Assembly (NCBI GenBank): GCA_016126655.1
Contig: CP065955.1
Coordinates: forward strand, 124,001 to 188,000
Length of the DNA: 64,000 bases
From: Aerococcaceae bacterium zg-1292
GTDB lineage: Bacteria > Bacillota > Bacilli > Lactobacillales > Aerococcaceae
Direction of reading: 5' to 3'
Part shown: in pieces, positions 1 through 10,018 of the stretch
Layout of the letters: each line of letters starts with the position of its first letter
Numbering within the stretch: position 1 is the first letter of the stretch
The notes under the pieces: model-generated
What the model was told of the DNA's origin: nothing
Database searches by the model: none
What the model saw: the letters and a program-made list of their open reading frames with translations, nothing else
Position numbers and translations under genes: made by a program

Positions 1-891
1 ACTAAGGCAGATTATCAAGTGTCTATTGCAGAAACCTTTGAACAATCTCTTCAAACGGGTAAGCAACCAGCAGTGACGATTTCCCAGATTAAAGGCAAAT
101 CGATTAAAGAGGCGCATTCGATTAAAATGTACATGAATCAGTTAGTTGCAGCGGTGGCTGAAACCACCCGATTGCAGTCAATTGTGAAAGAAAACAATGA
201 AAATGCAGCGGTTGTTGAACGAATCATCCACGATGCGCAACAAGCGGCTAACAATATTCAGTATGGAATGGAAAAAATTGATGGACGTGATGCTTTATCA
301 GGCGCCCAATATTTTTCAGTGACGACATTGGGCTACATCTTTATAATTATTATATCGTCTGTAATAGTAGCTAGCGTCAAACCTGAACTGAGTGGTATCC
401 GTAAACGCATTGCGTTACTGCCATTAAGTAGTATACAGCGAACATTATTTGATTTAGGTTCATCGATAGTGATTTATACAATGTTGAGCAGTCTGTACCT
501 ATTACTCTGGAAAATCATTAACCCAGAAACATTTAGTGGCAATGGTTTCCTAATAATCGGTTGGGTATTAACATTAATTATTTTTGTCACGTCGATTGGC
601 GGTTTAATCAGTCAATGGGTAACGGAGCGTTGGAGCACAGTGATTCTTACCGGGCTTTCCTTAGTGTGGGTGGTCTTTTCCGGATCGATTCCATTTAATC
701 GTCTCAGTAGTCATCCGCTATTTGAACTGTTAGGTAAAAATTGGATTTATAACATTTTCTCTGAGCCGTTTATGACAATTATAAAAGGGGAATCATTTGC
801 TCGACACATAGGTCTGCTATGGATGATTCTCATCATTAGTTTAATAAGTGTTATTGGTCAGATAATCGTACGCAAAAGTAGAGAGGTGTAA
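1..891 (+). CDS. ABC-2 type transporter permease (5' end outside window)
   Basis: The reading frame is open from the first base, so the gene starts before the window; the GTG at 19 is only an internal codon. What remains is a polar, helical, extracytoplasmic-like stretch (about 100 residues) followed by about six hydrophobic segments. This is the usual layout of ABC-2/YhgE-Pip-like export permeases, with a large loop between TM1 and the C-terminal TM block. It lies 3 nt upstream of a second permease of the same type, so the two probably form a heterodimeric exporter with an ATPase encoded upstream. The substrate cannot be read from the sequence. Confidence 0.7.
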   Translation, partial: TKADYQVSIAETFEQSLQTGKQPAVTISQIKGKSIKEAHSIKMYMNQLVAAVAETTRLQSIVKENNENAAVVERIIHDAQQAANNIQYGMEKIDGRDALSGAQYFSVTTLGYIFIIIISSVIVASVKPELSGIRKRIALLPLSSIQRTLFDLGSSIVIYTMLSSLYLLLWKIINPETFSGNGFLIIGWVLTLIIFVTSIGGLISQWVTERWSTVILTGLSLVWVVFSGSIPFNRLSSHPLFELLGKNWIYNIFSEPFMTIIKGESFARHIGLLWMILIISLISVIGQIIVRKSREV

Positions 892-894
892 GCT

Positions 895-2007
895 ATGGTT
901 TTGTTTGAAGTACTGAAATTTCATATTCGGCGTATTATTACGACGCCGTCCATTATTGGAATGCTTATCGGGATGCCGCTGGCCATGATATTATTAATGT
1001 CATTTTTAATGAAAGACGATGCGTCAGGAAAGGATACCGTTGAAAATGCAACAGAACCGAGTGAACAAGTCGCGACCGTTGTGTTATTAGAAAAAAATAA
1101 TGAAACATTGAAGCAGGCGCTTATTGATGCGGAGTTCGGTGAAAATTTATGGCTAGATAAGGAAAAAGCCCAACAATATTTAGCCCAAGGTAAAATCGGT
1201 GTTGTTTACACAGTGCCAGAAAATTACTTAATGAATCTGCAACCGATTAAGGTGCAAGCTCGTAATAAACACCATCGGTCTAATACATTTGAAGAAACGT
1301 TAAGACATATTGTTTATCGTCACAAACTCAGTCAAACATTGGAACGTCATCAATTGAAGACAGATGCGGCAAATCAAACGGTTGACACACAGCATTTGGT
1401 GGCGATTGAAGAGCAAAAAGGGCAATCAATAGCGGACTTTGTTAATGCCGGTGTATTAATTATCGTGCTAGTCATTTATATTATGATGGCTGGAAATATA
1501 ATTGGTACAGATTTAGTCACGTTACGTTCAAATAATGTATTGCGTCGTTTAATCACAACGCCTAATCAAGGTTGGAAAATTATTGGAGCTATTTTATTGA
1601 GTTATACGGCCGTGTTGCTAGTGCTTAATTCGTTGATTTTATTCTATATTCATTTGATAACAGATATATCTACGACTTTATTGCTGAGAAGTATCTGGAT
1701 TATTATATTAGCGATTCTATTTTGCCTCAGCTATGCGGTTGCTGTGTTTAGAGCGTTCAAAAATCCAAATCTGTCAATGAATATCGGTATGGTTGGTTTT
1801 ATGATGTTAGTTGGTTTAAGTTTTATTGATAACTTAACGGATATTCAATGGGTCAAAAATCTTTCCTATTTGTCACCGGTCAAATGGATGTTGGATATTT
1901 TAGATACTGGAAATTGGTTAGTCGGTACTTTGATAATCCTCTTGTTATCAATCGTTTTATTTACAGCGGGGTCCTATAAGTTAGAAAATTATGTGAAGCG
2001 TGCTTGA
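895..2007 (+). CDS. ABC-2 type transporter permease
   Basis: This 370-residue membrane protein has one N-terminal TM helix (about residues 12-40), a soluble domain of about 150 residues, then five or six TM helices from about residue 180 to the end. That is the ABC-2 (DrrB/YhaP-like) permease layout. It starts 3 nt after the preceding permease stop with GAGAGGTG as ribosome binding site, so it is translationally coupled. It is probably the second half of a heterodimeric exporter for a drug, peptide or lipid. No ATPase is in the window, so the substrate stays unknown. Confidence 0.75.
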   Translation: MVLFEVLKFHIRRIITTPSIIGMLIGMPLAMILLMSFLMKDDASGKDTVENATEPSEQVATVVLLEKNNETLKQALIDAEFGENLWLDKEKAQQYLAQGKIGVVYTVPENYLMNLQPIKVQARNKHHRSNTFEETLRHIVYRHKLSQTLERHQLKTDAANQTVDTQHLVAIEEQKGQSIADFVNAGVLIIVLVIYIMMAGNIIGTDLVTLRSNNVLRRLITTPNQGWKIIGAILLSYTAVLLVLNSLILFYIHLITDISTTLLLRSIWIIILAILFCLSYAVAVFRAFKNPNLSMNIGMVGFMMLVGLSFIDNLTDIQWVKNLSYLSPVKWMLDILDTGNWLVGTLIILLLSIVLFTAGSYKLENYVKRA

Positions 2008-2008
2008 T

Positions 2009-2103
2009 GCTGGTTCGCTTGGCATAATGTGACGTTTTCTTGAGGAAATCCTTTTGTGCGCAGCTCGCTTACGGGTATTTCCTTGAGTAGTTCAAGTGGA
2101 GAC
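2009..2103 (-). repeat. Decayed copy of the 120-bp structured repeat
   Basis: Read on the minus strand, this shares the landmarks of the intact copies further right: TTCAAG arm, GCGCAC-like core, GACGT, and the terminal GAACCAG-like end (CTGGTTCGCTTGG on the plus strand). It is diverged and lies opposite to both flanking genes. The next about 70 bases (2104-2176) look like further scrambled remnants. Confidence 0.5.
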
Positions 2104-2210
2104 ACCTTTGTTCAGTGATTCAAGGCTAAATGTCTGCTCACACACTGTGTCTTCCATTGGATTAAGGTAGGTCCTCTGCCGTCACGCAGTGTTTGGATTA
2201 TCAATTTATC

Positions 2211-2239
2211 AAAACAGTCGGGCATACCGGCTGTTTTTA
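2211..2239 (+). terminator. Rho-independent terminator after the ABC permeases
   Basis: ACAGTCGG / CCGGCTGT form a short GC-containing stem with a GCATA loop, followed by TTTTT. It separates the ABC transporter genes from the str operon. Confidence 0.75.
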
Positions 2240-2242
2240 TGT

Positions 2243-2341
2243 TTGGTTCAACATGTTGAAAAGATGTCCTCTTGAGAAACTTCCTTTGTGCGCAGCACGT
2301 ACGGCGGAAGTTTTCATTAGTGGTTCATTTCATAGCGTTCG
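2243..2341 (-). repeat. Decayed copy of the 120-bp structured repeat
   Basis: On the plus strand it reads GATGTCC..., TTGTGCGCAGCACGTAC, then TTAGTGGTTCATTTCATAGCG. The last part is the reverse complement of the class-2 left arm (TGAAATGAACCACT) of intact copies. It is more diverged than the copies at 34-62 kb and is oriented against rpsL. Confidence 0.55.
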
Positions 2342-2417
2342 TTATCGTGAGATTGATTGAGAGAAGATAATGTGTACAAAAAATAAATGATTATCATAAA
2401 AAAGTTTAGATAAGCTG

Positions 2418-2606
2418 TTGACGCCTCTAGGTATTTATGGTACCTTTATAAAGGTGTTTTTATTTGACAGATTCCTGAATTCCAGTCGTGCTGACTGTGA
2501 TAAAAACCCGTTCGTAGCGAGCAACATTAGTTGCCAATAATTTTTTACATAAAAATGACACACTTGGATGTGTGGACTAAGATTTTAAGAGAGGAGGACC
2601 TTTTAA
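2418..2606 (+). promoter_or_regulatory. Candidate promoter and leader of the str operon
   Basis: TTGACG at 2418 and TTGACA at 2464 are the best -35 candidates. Neither has a consensus -10 at 16-18 nt (TACCTT lies 17 nt from the first), so the exact promoter is uncertain. The leader before rpsL holds two small hairpins, GCAAC/GTTGC (2521-2534) and ACACA/TGTGT (about 2559-2574), then the AGAGAGGAGG ribosome binding site. A ribosomal-protein autoregulatory role is possible but not shown. Confidence 0.4.
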
Positions 2607-3026
2607 ATGCCTACAATTAACCAATTAGTCAATAAACCGCGTAAGTCAAAAACGACTAAATCAAATTCACCGGCTTTAAATAAAGGTTACAACAGTTTCA
2701 AAAAAGCTCAAACAAATACATTCTCACCTCAAAAACGTGGTGTATGTACGCGTGTGGGTACGATGACACCTAAAAAACCTAACTCGGCTTTACGTAAGTA
2801 TGCCCGTGTACGTTTATCTAACTTAATGGAAGTTACCGCTTATATCCCAGGGATTGGCCACAATTTACAAGAACACAGTGTGGTATTAATCCGTGGTGGA
2901 CGTGTGAAAGACTTACCAGGGGTACGTTATCATATCGTTCGTGGTGCATTAGATACCGCAGGTGTTAACAACCGTATGCAAGGTCGTTCTAAATACGGAA
3001 CAAAACGTCCAAAAGACAAAAAATAA
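2607..3026 (+). CDS. rpsL: 30S ribosomal protein S12 (uS12)
   Basis: This 139-residue protein of the decoding site is first gene of the str operon. It shows the uS12 signature [11 protein letters not shown] (about residues 54-64) and the loop [11 protein letters not shown] (about 98-108). Lys is present at the positions whose mutation gives streptomycin resistance in other bacteria (TPKKPN and RVKDLPG), so the sequence looks streptomycin-sensitive. The N-terminus is slightly extended with Lys/Ser, as in many Firmicutes. The start follows GAGGAGG by 8-9 nt. rpsG follows 41 nt downstream. Confidence 0.98.
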   Translation: MPTINQLVNKPRKSKTTKSNSPALNKGYNSFKKAQTNTFSPQKRGVCTRVGTMTPKKPNSALRKYARVRLSNLMEVTAYIPGIGHNLQEHSVVLIRGGRVKDLPGVRYHIVRGALDTAGVNNRMQGRSKYGTKRPKDKK

Positions 3027-3067
3027 TCATAAAATAAATTTACAGAATTCAGAAAGGAGGATTTTGA

Positions 3068-3538
3068 ATGCCTCGTAAAGGAGCTATTGCAAAACGTGAA
3101 GTTTTAGCAGATCCGTTATACAACTCAAAATTAGTTACTCGTACAATTAACCGTTTAATGGTTGATGGAAAACGTGGAAAGGCTGCAACTATCTTATATT
3201 CAGCTTTTGATATTATCCGTGAACAAACAGGCCAAGATCCATTAGAAGTTTTTGATCAAGCAATCGAAAATATTATGCCATTATTAGAAGTTAAAGCTCG
3301 TCGTGTTGGGGGTTCTAACTACCAAGTACCAGTTGAAGTACGTCCTGAGCGTCGTTATACTTTAGCGATTCGTTGGTTAGTAAGCTATTCTCGCTTACGT
3401 GGTGAAAAAACAATGGAAACTCGTTTAGCGCGTGAAATTATGGACGCTGCTAACAATACAGGTGCTTCTGTTAAAAAACGTGAAGACACACATAAAATGG
3501 CAGAAGCGAACAAAGCGTTTGCTCACTATCGTTGGTAA
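3068..3538 (+). CDS. rpsG: 30S ribosomal protein S7 (uS7)
   Basis: This 156-residue primary 16S rRNA-binding protein of the small-subunit head has the normal family length. It starts [21 protein letters not shown] and carries the typical [16 protein letters not shown] motif (about residues 78-93). Its ribosome binding site is AAAGGAGG. In many bacteria S7 is the translational repressor of the str operon; the hairpin just after this gene may belong to such control, but that is inference. Confidence 0.98.
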   Translation: MPRKGAIAKREVLADPLYNSKLVTRTINRLMVDGKRGKAATILYSAFDIIREQTGQDPLEVFDQAIENIMPLLEVKARRVGGSNYQVPVEVRPERRYTLAIRWLVSYSRLRGEKTMETRLAREIMDAANNTGASVKKREDTHKMAEANKAFAHYRW

Positions 3539-3546
3539 AATTTTTA

Positions 3547-3585
3547 ATGACCGCATTCAACAAGTATTTTGGCGAATGCAGTCAT
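3547..3585 (+). promoter_or_regulatory. rpsG-fusA intercistronic hairpin
   Basis: ATGACCGCATTC and GAATGCAGTCAT pair as an 11-12 bp stem with one mismatch and a loop of about 15 nt. No U-tract follows, so it is more likely an mRNA structure or regulatory site in the str operon than a terminator. Confidence 0.5.
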
Positions 3586-3627
3586 TTGTTGACATCTACT
3601 CAATGAACGAAAGAGAGGTAAATTTAG

Positions 3628-5718
3628 ATGGCAAAACGAGAGTTTTCTCTTGAAAAAACACGTAATATCGGTATCATGGCCCACATCGATGCTGGTAAAA
3701 CGACAACGACTGAACGTGTATTATACTACACAGGTCGTATTCACAAAATCGGTGAGACTCACGAAGGTGCTTCTCAAATGGACTGGATGGAGCAAGAACA
3801 AGAACGTGGTATTACAATCACTTCCGCTGCTACGACCGCTCAATGGAACAACCATCGTATTAACATCATCGATACACCAGGGCACGTGGACTTTACTGTT
3901 GAGGTAGAACGTTCTCTACGTGTATTAGATGGTGCAGTAGCCTTATTAGACGGTCAGTCAGGGGTTGAACCTCAAACTGAAACTGTATGGCGTCAAGCGA
4001 CAACTTACGGTGTGCCACGTATCGTTTTCGTAAACAAAATGGATAAAACAGGGGCAGACTTCTTATACTCTGTTCGTACCATCCACGATCGTTTACAAGC
4101 GAATGCACACCCAGTTCAATTACCGATTGGTGCTGAAGATAACTTCACTGGTATCATCGACTTAATTGAAATGAAAGCTTACAACTACACAAACGACTTA
4201 GGTACAAACATCGAAGAAATCGAAATTCCTGCTGAATATAAAGAATTAGCTGAGGAATGGCGTGCTAAGTTAGTAGAAGCAGTTGCTGATACTGATGAAG
4301 AATTAATGATGGCTTACCTAGAAGGTGAAGAAATTGAAATCCCTGCTTTGAAAGCAGCTATCCGTAAAGCAACGGTTGCTGCAGAATTCTACCCAGTATT
4401 CTGTGGATCAGCTTTCAAAAACAAAGGTGTTCAATTAATGTTAGATGGTGTTATTGATTACTTACCAGCACCAACTGACGTACCAGCAATTAAAGGTACA
4501 TTACCAGGAACTGAAGAAGAAGTAGAACGTCATGCAGATGATAATGAACCATTCTCAGCCTTAGCGTTTAAAGTTATGACTGACCCATTCGTAGGTCGTT
4601 TAACATTCTTCCGTGTATACTCTGGTACATTACAATCAGGATCATACGTTCAAAACTCAACAAAAGGTAAACGTGAACGTGTAGGACGTATCTTACAAAT
4701 GCACGCGAACTCACGTCAAGAAATTCCTGAAGTATTCTCTGGAGATATCGCTGCGGCGGTAGGTCTTAAAGATACAACAACTGGGGATACTTTATGTGAT
4801 GACAAAAACGAAGTTATTTTAGAGTCAATGGAATTCCCTGACCCAGTTATCGAAGTTGCGATTGAGCCAAACTCAAAAGCTGACCAAGATAAAATGAGTA
4901 TCGCTTTACAAAAATTAGCTGAAGAAGATCCAACATTCCGTGCGTCTACAAACCACGAAACAGGTCAAACAATTATCGCTGGTATGGGTGAGTTACACTT
5001 AGATATCATCGTTGACCGTATGAAACGTGAGTTCAAAGTTGAAGCAACTGTTGGTGCGCCACAAGTTTCTTACCGTGAAACATTCCGTGGCTCAACTCAA
5101 GCTGAAGGTAAATTCGTTCGTCAATCAGGTGGTAAAGGTCAATACGGTCACGTATGGATTGAATTCTCACCAAACGAAGAAGGTGCCGGATTTGAATTTG
5201 AAAATGCAATTGTCGGTGGTGTGGTTCCTCGTGAATACATCCCAGCAGTTGAAGCTGGATTGAAAGATGCAATGGAAAATGGTGTCTTAGCTGGTTTCCC
5301 ATTAGTTGATATTAAAGCTAAATTATATGATGGATCATACCATGATGTCGATTCATCAGAAACTGCCTTCAAAGTAGCCGCTTCTATGGCATTGAAAGCA
5401 GCAGCTAAAAAAGCAAACCCATCTATCTTAGAACCAATGATGTCTGTTGAGATTACAGTGCCTGAAGAATACTTCGGAGATGTAATGGGACACGTTAATG
5501 CGCGTCGTGGACGTGTTGAAGGTTCTGAAATTCGTGGTAATGCTCAAATCATTAAATCAATGATTCCATTATCTGAAATGTTCGGATATGCAACAACATT
5601 ACGTTCAGCAACACAAGGTCGTGGTACATTCTCTATGACATTTGATCACTATGAAGATGTTCCAAAATCAATTGCTGAAGAAATCATTGCAAAATATGGT
5701 ACAAAATCTGCTGAATAA
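3628..5718 (+). CDS. fusA: Translation elongation factor G
   Basis: This GTPase drives translocation of tRNA and mRNA on the ribosome. The 696-residue length is normal for bacterial EF-G. G1 is AHIDAGKT (residues 18-25), G3 DTPGHVDF, and G4 NKMDKTG. Domains II-V follow without gaps (for example GMGELHLDI in domain III and [12 protein letters not shown] in domain IV). The start has GAGAGG upstream. Codon use is strongly biased, as expected for a highly expressed gene. It is third gene of the str operon. Confidence 0.99.
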   Translation: MAKREFSLEKTRNIGIMAHIDAGKTTTTERVLYYTGRIHKIGETHEGASQMDWMEQEQERGITITSAATTAQWNNHRINIIDTPGHVDFTVEVERSLRVLDGAVALLDGQSGVEPQTETVWRQATTYGVPRIVFVNKMDKTGADFLYSVRTIHDRLQANAHPVQLPIGAEDNFTGIIDLIEMKAYNYTNDLGTNIEEIEIPAEYKELAEEWRAKLVEAVADTDEELMMAYLEGEEIEIPALKAAIRKATVAAEFYPVFCGSAFKNKGVQLMLDGVIDYLPAPTDVPAIKGTLPGTEEEVERHADDNEPFSALAFKVMTDPFVGRLTFFRVYSGTLQSGSYVQNSTKGKRERVGRILQMHANSRQEIPEVFSGDIAAAVGLKDTTTGDTLCDDKNEVILESMEFPDPVIEVAIEPNSKADQDKMSIALQKLAEEDPTFRASTNHETGQTIIAGMGELHLDIIVDRMKREFKVEATVGAPQVSYRETFRGSTQAEGKFVRQSGGKGQYGHVWIEFSPNEEGAGFEFENAIVGGVVPREYIPAVEAGLKDAMENGVLAGFPLVDIKAKLYDGSYHDVDSSETAFKVAASMALKAAAKKANPSILEPMMSVEITVPEEYFGDVMGHVNARRGRVEGSEIRGNAQIIKSMIPLSEMFGYATTLRSATQGRGTFSMTFDHYEDVPKSIAEEIIAKYGTKSAE

Positions 5719-5757
5719 TCTAAAAAAATAGAATATTTAGTACAAATCAATACGCAG

Positions 5758-5800
5758 AATGGATAGTAATGATTGAAATTACTTTCCGTTCTGGTATAAT
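5758..5800 (+). promoter_or_regulatory. tuf promoter overlapping a hairpin
   Basis: TTGAAA (5773-5778), a 16-nt spacer and TATAAT (5795-5800) make a strong sigma-A promoter for tuf. An inverted repeat, AGAATGGATAGTAAT / ATTACTTTCCGTTCT (5758-5792), brackets the -35 element. In transcripts arriving from fusA it would form a long hairpin. Confidence 0.8.
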
Positions 5801-5862
5801 AACTTATGATAGATTAACTAATCTATAAATATAGATTTCATTCTTAGGAGGAATTTAATAAA

Positions 5863-7050
5863 ATGGCAAAAGAAAAATTTGACCGCTCTAAACCACACGT
5901 AAACGTTGGTACATTAGGACACGTTGACCACGGTAAAACTACATTATCTGCAGCGATTGCTACAGTATTAGCTAAAAAAGGTTTTGGACAAGCTCGTGCT
6001 TACGACCAAATCGATAACGCTCCAGAAGAAAAAGAACGTGGAATCACTATCAACACTTCTCATATCGAGTATGAAACAGAAACTCGTCACTATGCACACG
6101 TTGACTGCCCAGGACACGCGGACTACGTTAAAAACATGATTACTGGTGCTGCTCAAATGGACGGTGCGATCTTAGTAGTATCTGCTGCTGATGGTCCAAT
6201 GCCTCAAACTCGTGAACACATCTTATTATCACGTCAAGTAGGTGTACCTTACATGGTAGTATTCTTAAACAAAGTTGACATGGTTGACGATGAAGAATTA
6301 TTAGAATTAGTTGAAATGGAAGTTCGTGATTTATTATCAGAATACGAATTCCCTGGAGACGATGTTCCAGTAATCGCTGGTTCAGCTTTACGTGCTTTAG
6401 AAGGCGACGCTGATTACGAAGCTAAAGTATTAGAATTAATGGACGCTGTTGATTCTTATATTCCAGAACCAGAACGTGACACTGAAAAACCATTCATGAT
6501 GCCAGTTGAGGACGTATTCTCAATCACTGGTCGTGGTACAGTTGCTACTGGACGTGTTGAACGTGGACAAGTTAAAGTTGGTGACGAAGTTGAAATCGTT
6601 GGTATTGCTGAAGAAACAAGCAAAACAACTGTAACTGGTGTTGAAATGTTCCGTAAATTATTAGATTACGCTGAAGCTGGAGATAACATTGGTGCATTAT
6701 TACGTGGTGTTACACGTGACGATATCCAACGTGGTCAAGTATTAGCTAAACCAGGAACAATCACTCCTCACACTAAATTCGAAGCTGAGGTTTACGTATT
6801 GTCTAAAGAAGAAGGTGGACGTCACACTCCATTCTTCGCTAACTACCGTCCTCAATTCTACTTCCGTACAACTGACGTTACAGGTGTTGTTGAATTACCA
6901 GCTGGTACAGAAATGGTAATGCCTGGTGATAACGTTTCTATGACAGTAGAATTAATTCACCCAATCGCTATCGAAGACGGAACTCGTTTCTCAATTCGTG
7001 AAGGTGGACGTACTGTAGGTGCAGGTACTGTATCTAAAGTTATCGCTTAA
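5863..7050 (+). CDS. tuf: Translation elongation factor Tu
   Basis: This 395-residue GTPase delivers aminoacyl-tRNA to the ribosome. G1 is GHVDHGKT (residues 19-26), switch [10 protein letters not shown], and G4 NKVDMV. Domains 2 and 3 are complete, ending [11 protein letters not shown]. It has its own promoter and an AGGAGG ribosome binding site, so it can be made in excess over EF-G. Codon use is highly biased. A terminator follows directly. Confidence 0.99.
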   Translation: MAKEKFDRSKPHVNVGTLGHVDHGKTTLSAAIATVLAKKGFGQARAYDQIDNAPEEKERGITINTSHIEYETETRHYAHVDCPGHADYVKNMITGAAQMDGAILVVSAADGPMPQTREHILLSRQVGVPYMVVFLNKVDMVDDEELLELVEMEVRDLLSEYEFPGDDVPVIAGSALRALEGDADYEAKVLELMDAVDSYIPEPERDTEKPFMMPVEDVFSITGRGTVATGRVERGQVKVGDEVEIVGIAEETSKTTVTGVEMFRKLLDYAEAGDNIGALLRGVTRDDIQRGQVLAKPGTITPHTKFEAEVYVLSKEEGGRHTPFFANYRPQFYFRTTDVTGVVELPAGTEMVMPGDNVSMTVELIHPIAIEDGTRFSIREGGRTVGAGTVSKVIA

Positions 7051-7066
7051 TTCATAAATTAAGTCT

Positions 7067-7100
7067 AAAGTCAGTAAACAATGTTTACTGGCTTTTTTTG
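7067..7100 (+). terminator. Terminator after tuf
   Basis: AAGTCAGTAAAC / GTTTACTGGCTT forms a strong stem with an AAT loop, followed by a run of seven T. Confidence 0.9.
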
Positions 7101-7346
7101 CTTATGTTTGCTATAATTATTACAAATTTTCTGAATTAGTCGGTAGTGTCGATTAAACAGATAACGATCCAAATAATTGGAAAAACGGTTAAAATCAGTT
7201 GCGAATAACGATTAACGGATAAGTATAGTATGAAAAGTGAAATGATTGAATAACTAGAATGAATATCAGCATGGCACAAGGATATCTAAAATGGAAGGTC
7301 ATTTCAGCTTCATTAAAACAAAAGGATTAGTTGAGGAGATTAAATT
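7101..7346 (+). other. Intergenic region upstream of the channel gene
   Basis: TATAAT at 7112-7117 is a possible -10 without a good -35, giving a leader of about 230 nt. The ribosome binding site is TTGAGGAG before the ATG at 7347. I see no gene or repeat here. Confidence 0.35.
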
Positions 7347-8609
7347 ATGAATTTAGAAAACTTTTTTGATAAAGTAATGTCTGCATTGCCTGGATTACTG
7401 GGTGCGGTGCTATTATTAGTTATTGCACTATTTATCGCATTTATCTTAAAAAAATTATCGAGTAAAGGATTAGAACGTATTGATTTTGATGGCAAACTAC
7501 AGCGTTGGGGGATGTCAAAAAATATTGAAGAATCCAACACCTTTATCGAAACGATAGGTTCTATTATCTATTTTGCAACTATCTTGCTATTCACGCCATT
7601 TATTTTAAAAGGAATGAATATGTCCGGTGTAGTTGACCCAATTTTAGTAATGATGACGCGCTTCTTTAATTTCATTCCAAATTTATTAGCCTCGGGATTG
7701 ATTTTGTTTACGGGTTCATATTTATGTAAGTTTATAAAATCATTGATGCAAAACTTATTTGAAGGAATTAATGTCGACCGTTGGTATCGTAAGCTGATTG
7801 GACGCGTGCAAGAAGACGGTGAAGTGTTAGAGACACGCTTAGCGGAAGTATTATCTTCTATTATATATGTACTGATATTTATTCCGATTTTAACAGCTGC
7901 CTTAAAATTATTGGGGATTCGTAGTATTTCAGACCCAATTGTGTTAGTGCTAAATAATATCGTTAATGCCATTCCAAATATTTTGGCGGCGGTTGCTCTT
8001 GTGGTGATTGGGAACTTTATCGCGCAGTTAGTTGGTGACTTAGTAGAAAGTATGTTGCGTACATCTGGTATTGATAAATATTCTCAATACTTGAACTTTA
8101 AAGGGGAGACAACTATCTTAATCTCCAATGTCTCCGCGCAAATTTTAAAAGCAGTCTTGTTTATGTTCTTCTTAATTGAAGGGTTATCCGTATTAGAACT
8201 AGATGTCATCAATTCAATTGGTAATTCAATTATTGATTATTTGCCATCTATTATTAGTTCGCTAATCATTCTTGCGACAGGTATTATTGGGGGCAATATT
8301 TTAGCAACATTTTTAGCTAAAGTATCCGGTAGTAAATTGTTTGGCGAGATGATTCGTTATGGTATTATCATTTTTGCGGTATTTATGACACTTGAACAGC
8401 TACAATTTGCTAAATCAATTGTCAATAACAGTTTTACGATTATCTTAGGTGCGTTTGCGTTTGCGTTTGCCTTAGCCTTTGGACTAGGCGGCAAAGAATT
8501 TGCGGCTAAGCAATTAGAAAGAGCCGACCAAGCGTTTAAACAAGAGTCCGAAGAACAACAACTACTTATCGCCAAAAAAGATATGATTGATAAACAGAAT
8601 ATTGATTAA
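7347..8609 (+). CDS. Conserved-TM-helix mechanosensitive-channel-like membrane protein
   Basis: This 420-residue integral membrane protein has repeated amphipathic/TM units. Motifs such as PGLLGAVLLLVIALFIAF, PNLLASGLILFTGSYL and PNILAAVALVVIGNFIA recur about every 90-110 residues. It ends with FAFALAFGLGGKEFAAKQLE and a charged tail of about 40 residues. The repeated P-N-(I/L)-L-A unit and the GLGGKEFA motif match the 'conserved TM helix' (PF05552, CmpX-like) proteins, usually annotated as mechanosensitive ion channel family. It is a single-gene unit between tuf and the S10 operon, and its physiological role is unknown. Confidence 0.7.
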   Translation: MNLENFFDKVMSALPGLLGAVLLLVIALFIAFILKKLSSKGLERIDFDGKLQRWGMSKNIEESNTFIETIGSIIYFATILLFTPFILKGMNMSGVVDPILVMMTRFFNFIPNLLASGLILFTGSYLCKFIKSLMQNLFEGINVDRWYRKLIGRVQEDGEVLETRLAEVLSSIIYVLIFIPILTAALKLLGIRSISDPIVLVLNNIVNAIPNILAAVALVVIGNFIAQLVGDLVESMLRTSGIDKYSQYLNFKGETTILISNVSAQILKAVLFMFFLIEGLSVLELDVINSIGNSIIDYLPSIISSLIILATGIIGGNILATFLAKVSGSKLFGEMIRYGIIIFAVFMTLEQLQFAKSIVNNSFTIILGAFAFAFALAFGLGGKEFAAKQLERADQAFKQESEEQQLLIAKKDMIDKQNID

Positions 8610-8615
8610 CAATGT

Positions 8616-8645
8616 GAGCGGTGATTCCTAAAAGAGTCATCGCTC
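8616..8645 (+). terminator. Possible terminator after the channel gene
   Basis: GAGCGGTGATTC / GAGTCATCGCTC pair with wobble positions into a 12-bp stem with a 6-nt loop. The T-tract after it is poor (GTCTATTATTG), so termination is plausible but not certain. Confidence 0.5.
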
Positions 8646-8812
8646 GTCTATTATTGTAAAAAATGACGGAAATGATTATCGTTTGCGCATAAAATCACTG
8701 CGGTTAAAAATATGTTTGTAGTGTCTCAGAGCTTATTATTCCAACGGATTATCGTGGCGCGAAAAATCATGAAAATGAAAACGAAAACACTGAAAAACTT
8801 TTAAAAAAAGGC

Positions 8813-8841
8813 TTGATATTGGGATTTTGTTCCCTTATAAT
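8813..8841 (+). promoter_or_regulatory. Promoter of the S10-spc-alpha operon
   Basis: TTGATA (8813-8818), a 17-nt spacer and TATAAT (8836-8841) give a near-consensus sigma-A promoter about 180 nt before rpsJ. No comparably strong promoter is evident further down the cluster, so it may drive most of it. Confidence 0.85.
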
Positions 8842-8848
8842 AATGATT

Positions 8849-9006
8849 GTGTCTGTTTGTAGGGCGTTGTGTGCCCAAAATTGACAGGCCCCTTGTAAAT
8901 GCAAGGAGACAGCTAAGAAGCGAGAGGTTGTGACACACTAGGGTGAGTTGCCACAGCATAGTGAGTTAGAAATTCTTGTGGAGCAAGTCATATTTTAAAT
9001 TTGACG
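8849..9006 (+). promoter_or_regulatory. Structured S10 operon leader
   Basis: The untranslated leader has GC-rich local hairpins, including GGGC/GCCC (about 8862-8876) and CCTTG/CAAGG (about 8892-8906). It also has a conserved-looking GCGAGAGGTTGTGACACAC stretch. Firmicute S10 operons carry long leaders, some with L4-dependent control. Position and structure fit, but a specific RNA class cannot be assigned by eye. Confidence 0.5.
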
Positions 9007-9020
9007 AAGGAGGAAACAAA

Positions 9021-9329
9021 ATGGCAAAACAAAAAATCCGTATTCGTTTGAAAGCATATGAGCATAGAGCTTTAGATGTTTCTGCGAACAAGATTGTAGA
9101 ATCAGCACAGAGAACAGGAGCGAAGACAGCTGGACCAATTCCGTTACCAACAGAACGTTCATTATATACTGTCATTCGTGCGACACATAAATACAAAGAT
9201 TCTCGTGAGCAATTCGAAATGCGTACACACAAACGTTTAATCGACATCATTGAGCCAACTGCTAAAACAGTAGATGCGTTAATGAAATTAGATTTACCAA
9301 GTGGTGTAGACGTAGAAATTAAATTATAA
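9021..9329 (+). CDS. rpsJ: 30S ribosomal protein S10 (uS10)
   Basis: This 102-residue small-subunit protein (also the NusE antitermination factor) is first gene of the S10 operon. The ATG at 9021 was chosen because it follows GAAGGAGG at normal spacing and gives the standard [15 protein letters not shown] start; an in-frame extension to 8976 has no ribosome binding site. The motif [35 protein letters not shown] is fully conserved by eye. Confidence 0.97.
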   Translation: MAKQKIRIRLKAYEHRALDVSANKIVESAQRTGAKTAGPIPLPTERSLYTVIRATHKYKDSREQFEMRTHKRLIDIIEPTAKTVDALMKLDLPSGVDVEIKL

Positions 9330-9355
9330 TCAATTAATAAAATGGAGGTGTACTC

Positions 9356-9991
9356 ATGACCAAAGGAATCTTAGGAACAAAAGTAGGGATGACACAATTT
9401 TTCACTGAAAATGGCGAGTTAATTCCAGTTACTGTAATCGAAGCTGCTCCAAACGTTGTTTTACAAGTTAAAACCGTTGAAACAGATGGTTACGAAGCTG
9501 TGCAATTAGGTTTCCAAGATATGCGTGAAGTATTGTCAAACAAACCTGCTAAAGGTCATGTAGCAAAAGCAAATGCTACTCCTAAGCGCTTCATTCGCGA
9601 GTTTCGTGATGTAGAGCTTGGAGAATATCAAGTAGGACAAGAAATCACAGTAGAAACATTCGCGGTGGGTGACATCGTCGATGTAACAGGAACATCAAAA
9701 GGTAAAGGATTCCAAGGTGCAATTAAGCGTCACGGACAAAGTCGTGGTCCTATGGCACACGGTTCTCGTTACCACCGTCGTCCTGGTTCAATGGGTATGG
9801 CATCAGATGCTTCTAAAGTATTTAAAGGTAAAAACTTACCTGGACAAACTGGTGGCGACCGCGTAACAATCCAAAACTTAGAGATTGTTGCTGTTGACGT
9901 AGAAAACAATGTAATTTTAATTAAAGGTAATGTTCCAGGAGCTAAAAAATCTTTAGTTGAAGTTAAACAAGCAGTTAAAACAGTTAAATAA
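9356..9991 (+). CDS. rplC: 50S ribosomal protein L3 (uL3)
   Basis: This 211-residue early assembly protein near the peptidyl-transferase centre has the normal length. It starts [16 protein letters not shown] and holds the long internal extension with [23 protein letters not shown] sequence (about residues 128-147). The ribosome binding site is TGGAGGTG. It lies 26 nt after rpsJ in the canonical order. Confidence 0.98.
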   Translation: MTKGILGTKVGMTQFFTENGELIPVTVIEAAPNVVLQVKTVETDGYEAVQLGFQDMREVLSNKPAKGHVAKANATPKRFIREFRDVELGEYQVGQEITVETFAVGDIVDVTGTSKGKGFQGAIKRHGQSRGPMAHGSRYHRRPGSMGMASDASKVFKGKNLPGQTGGDRVTIQNLEIVAVDVENNVILIKGNVPGAKKSLVEVKQAVKTVK

Positions 9992-10018
9992 TTAGATTAA
10001 GGAAGGAGGAACGAGAAA

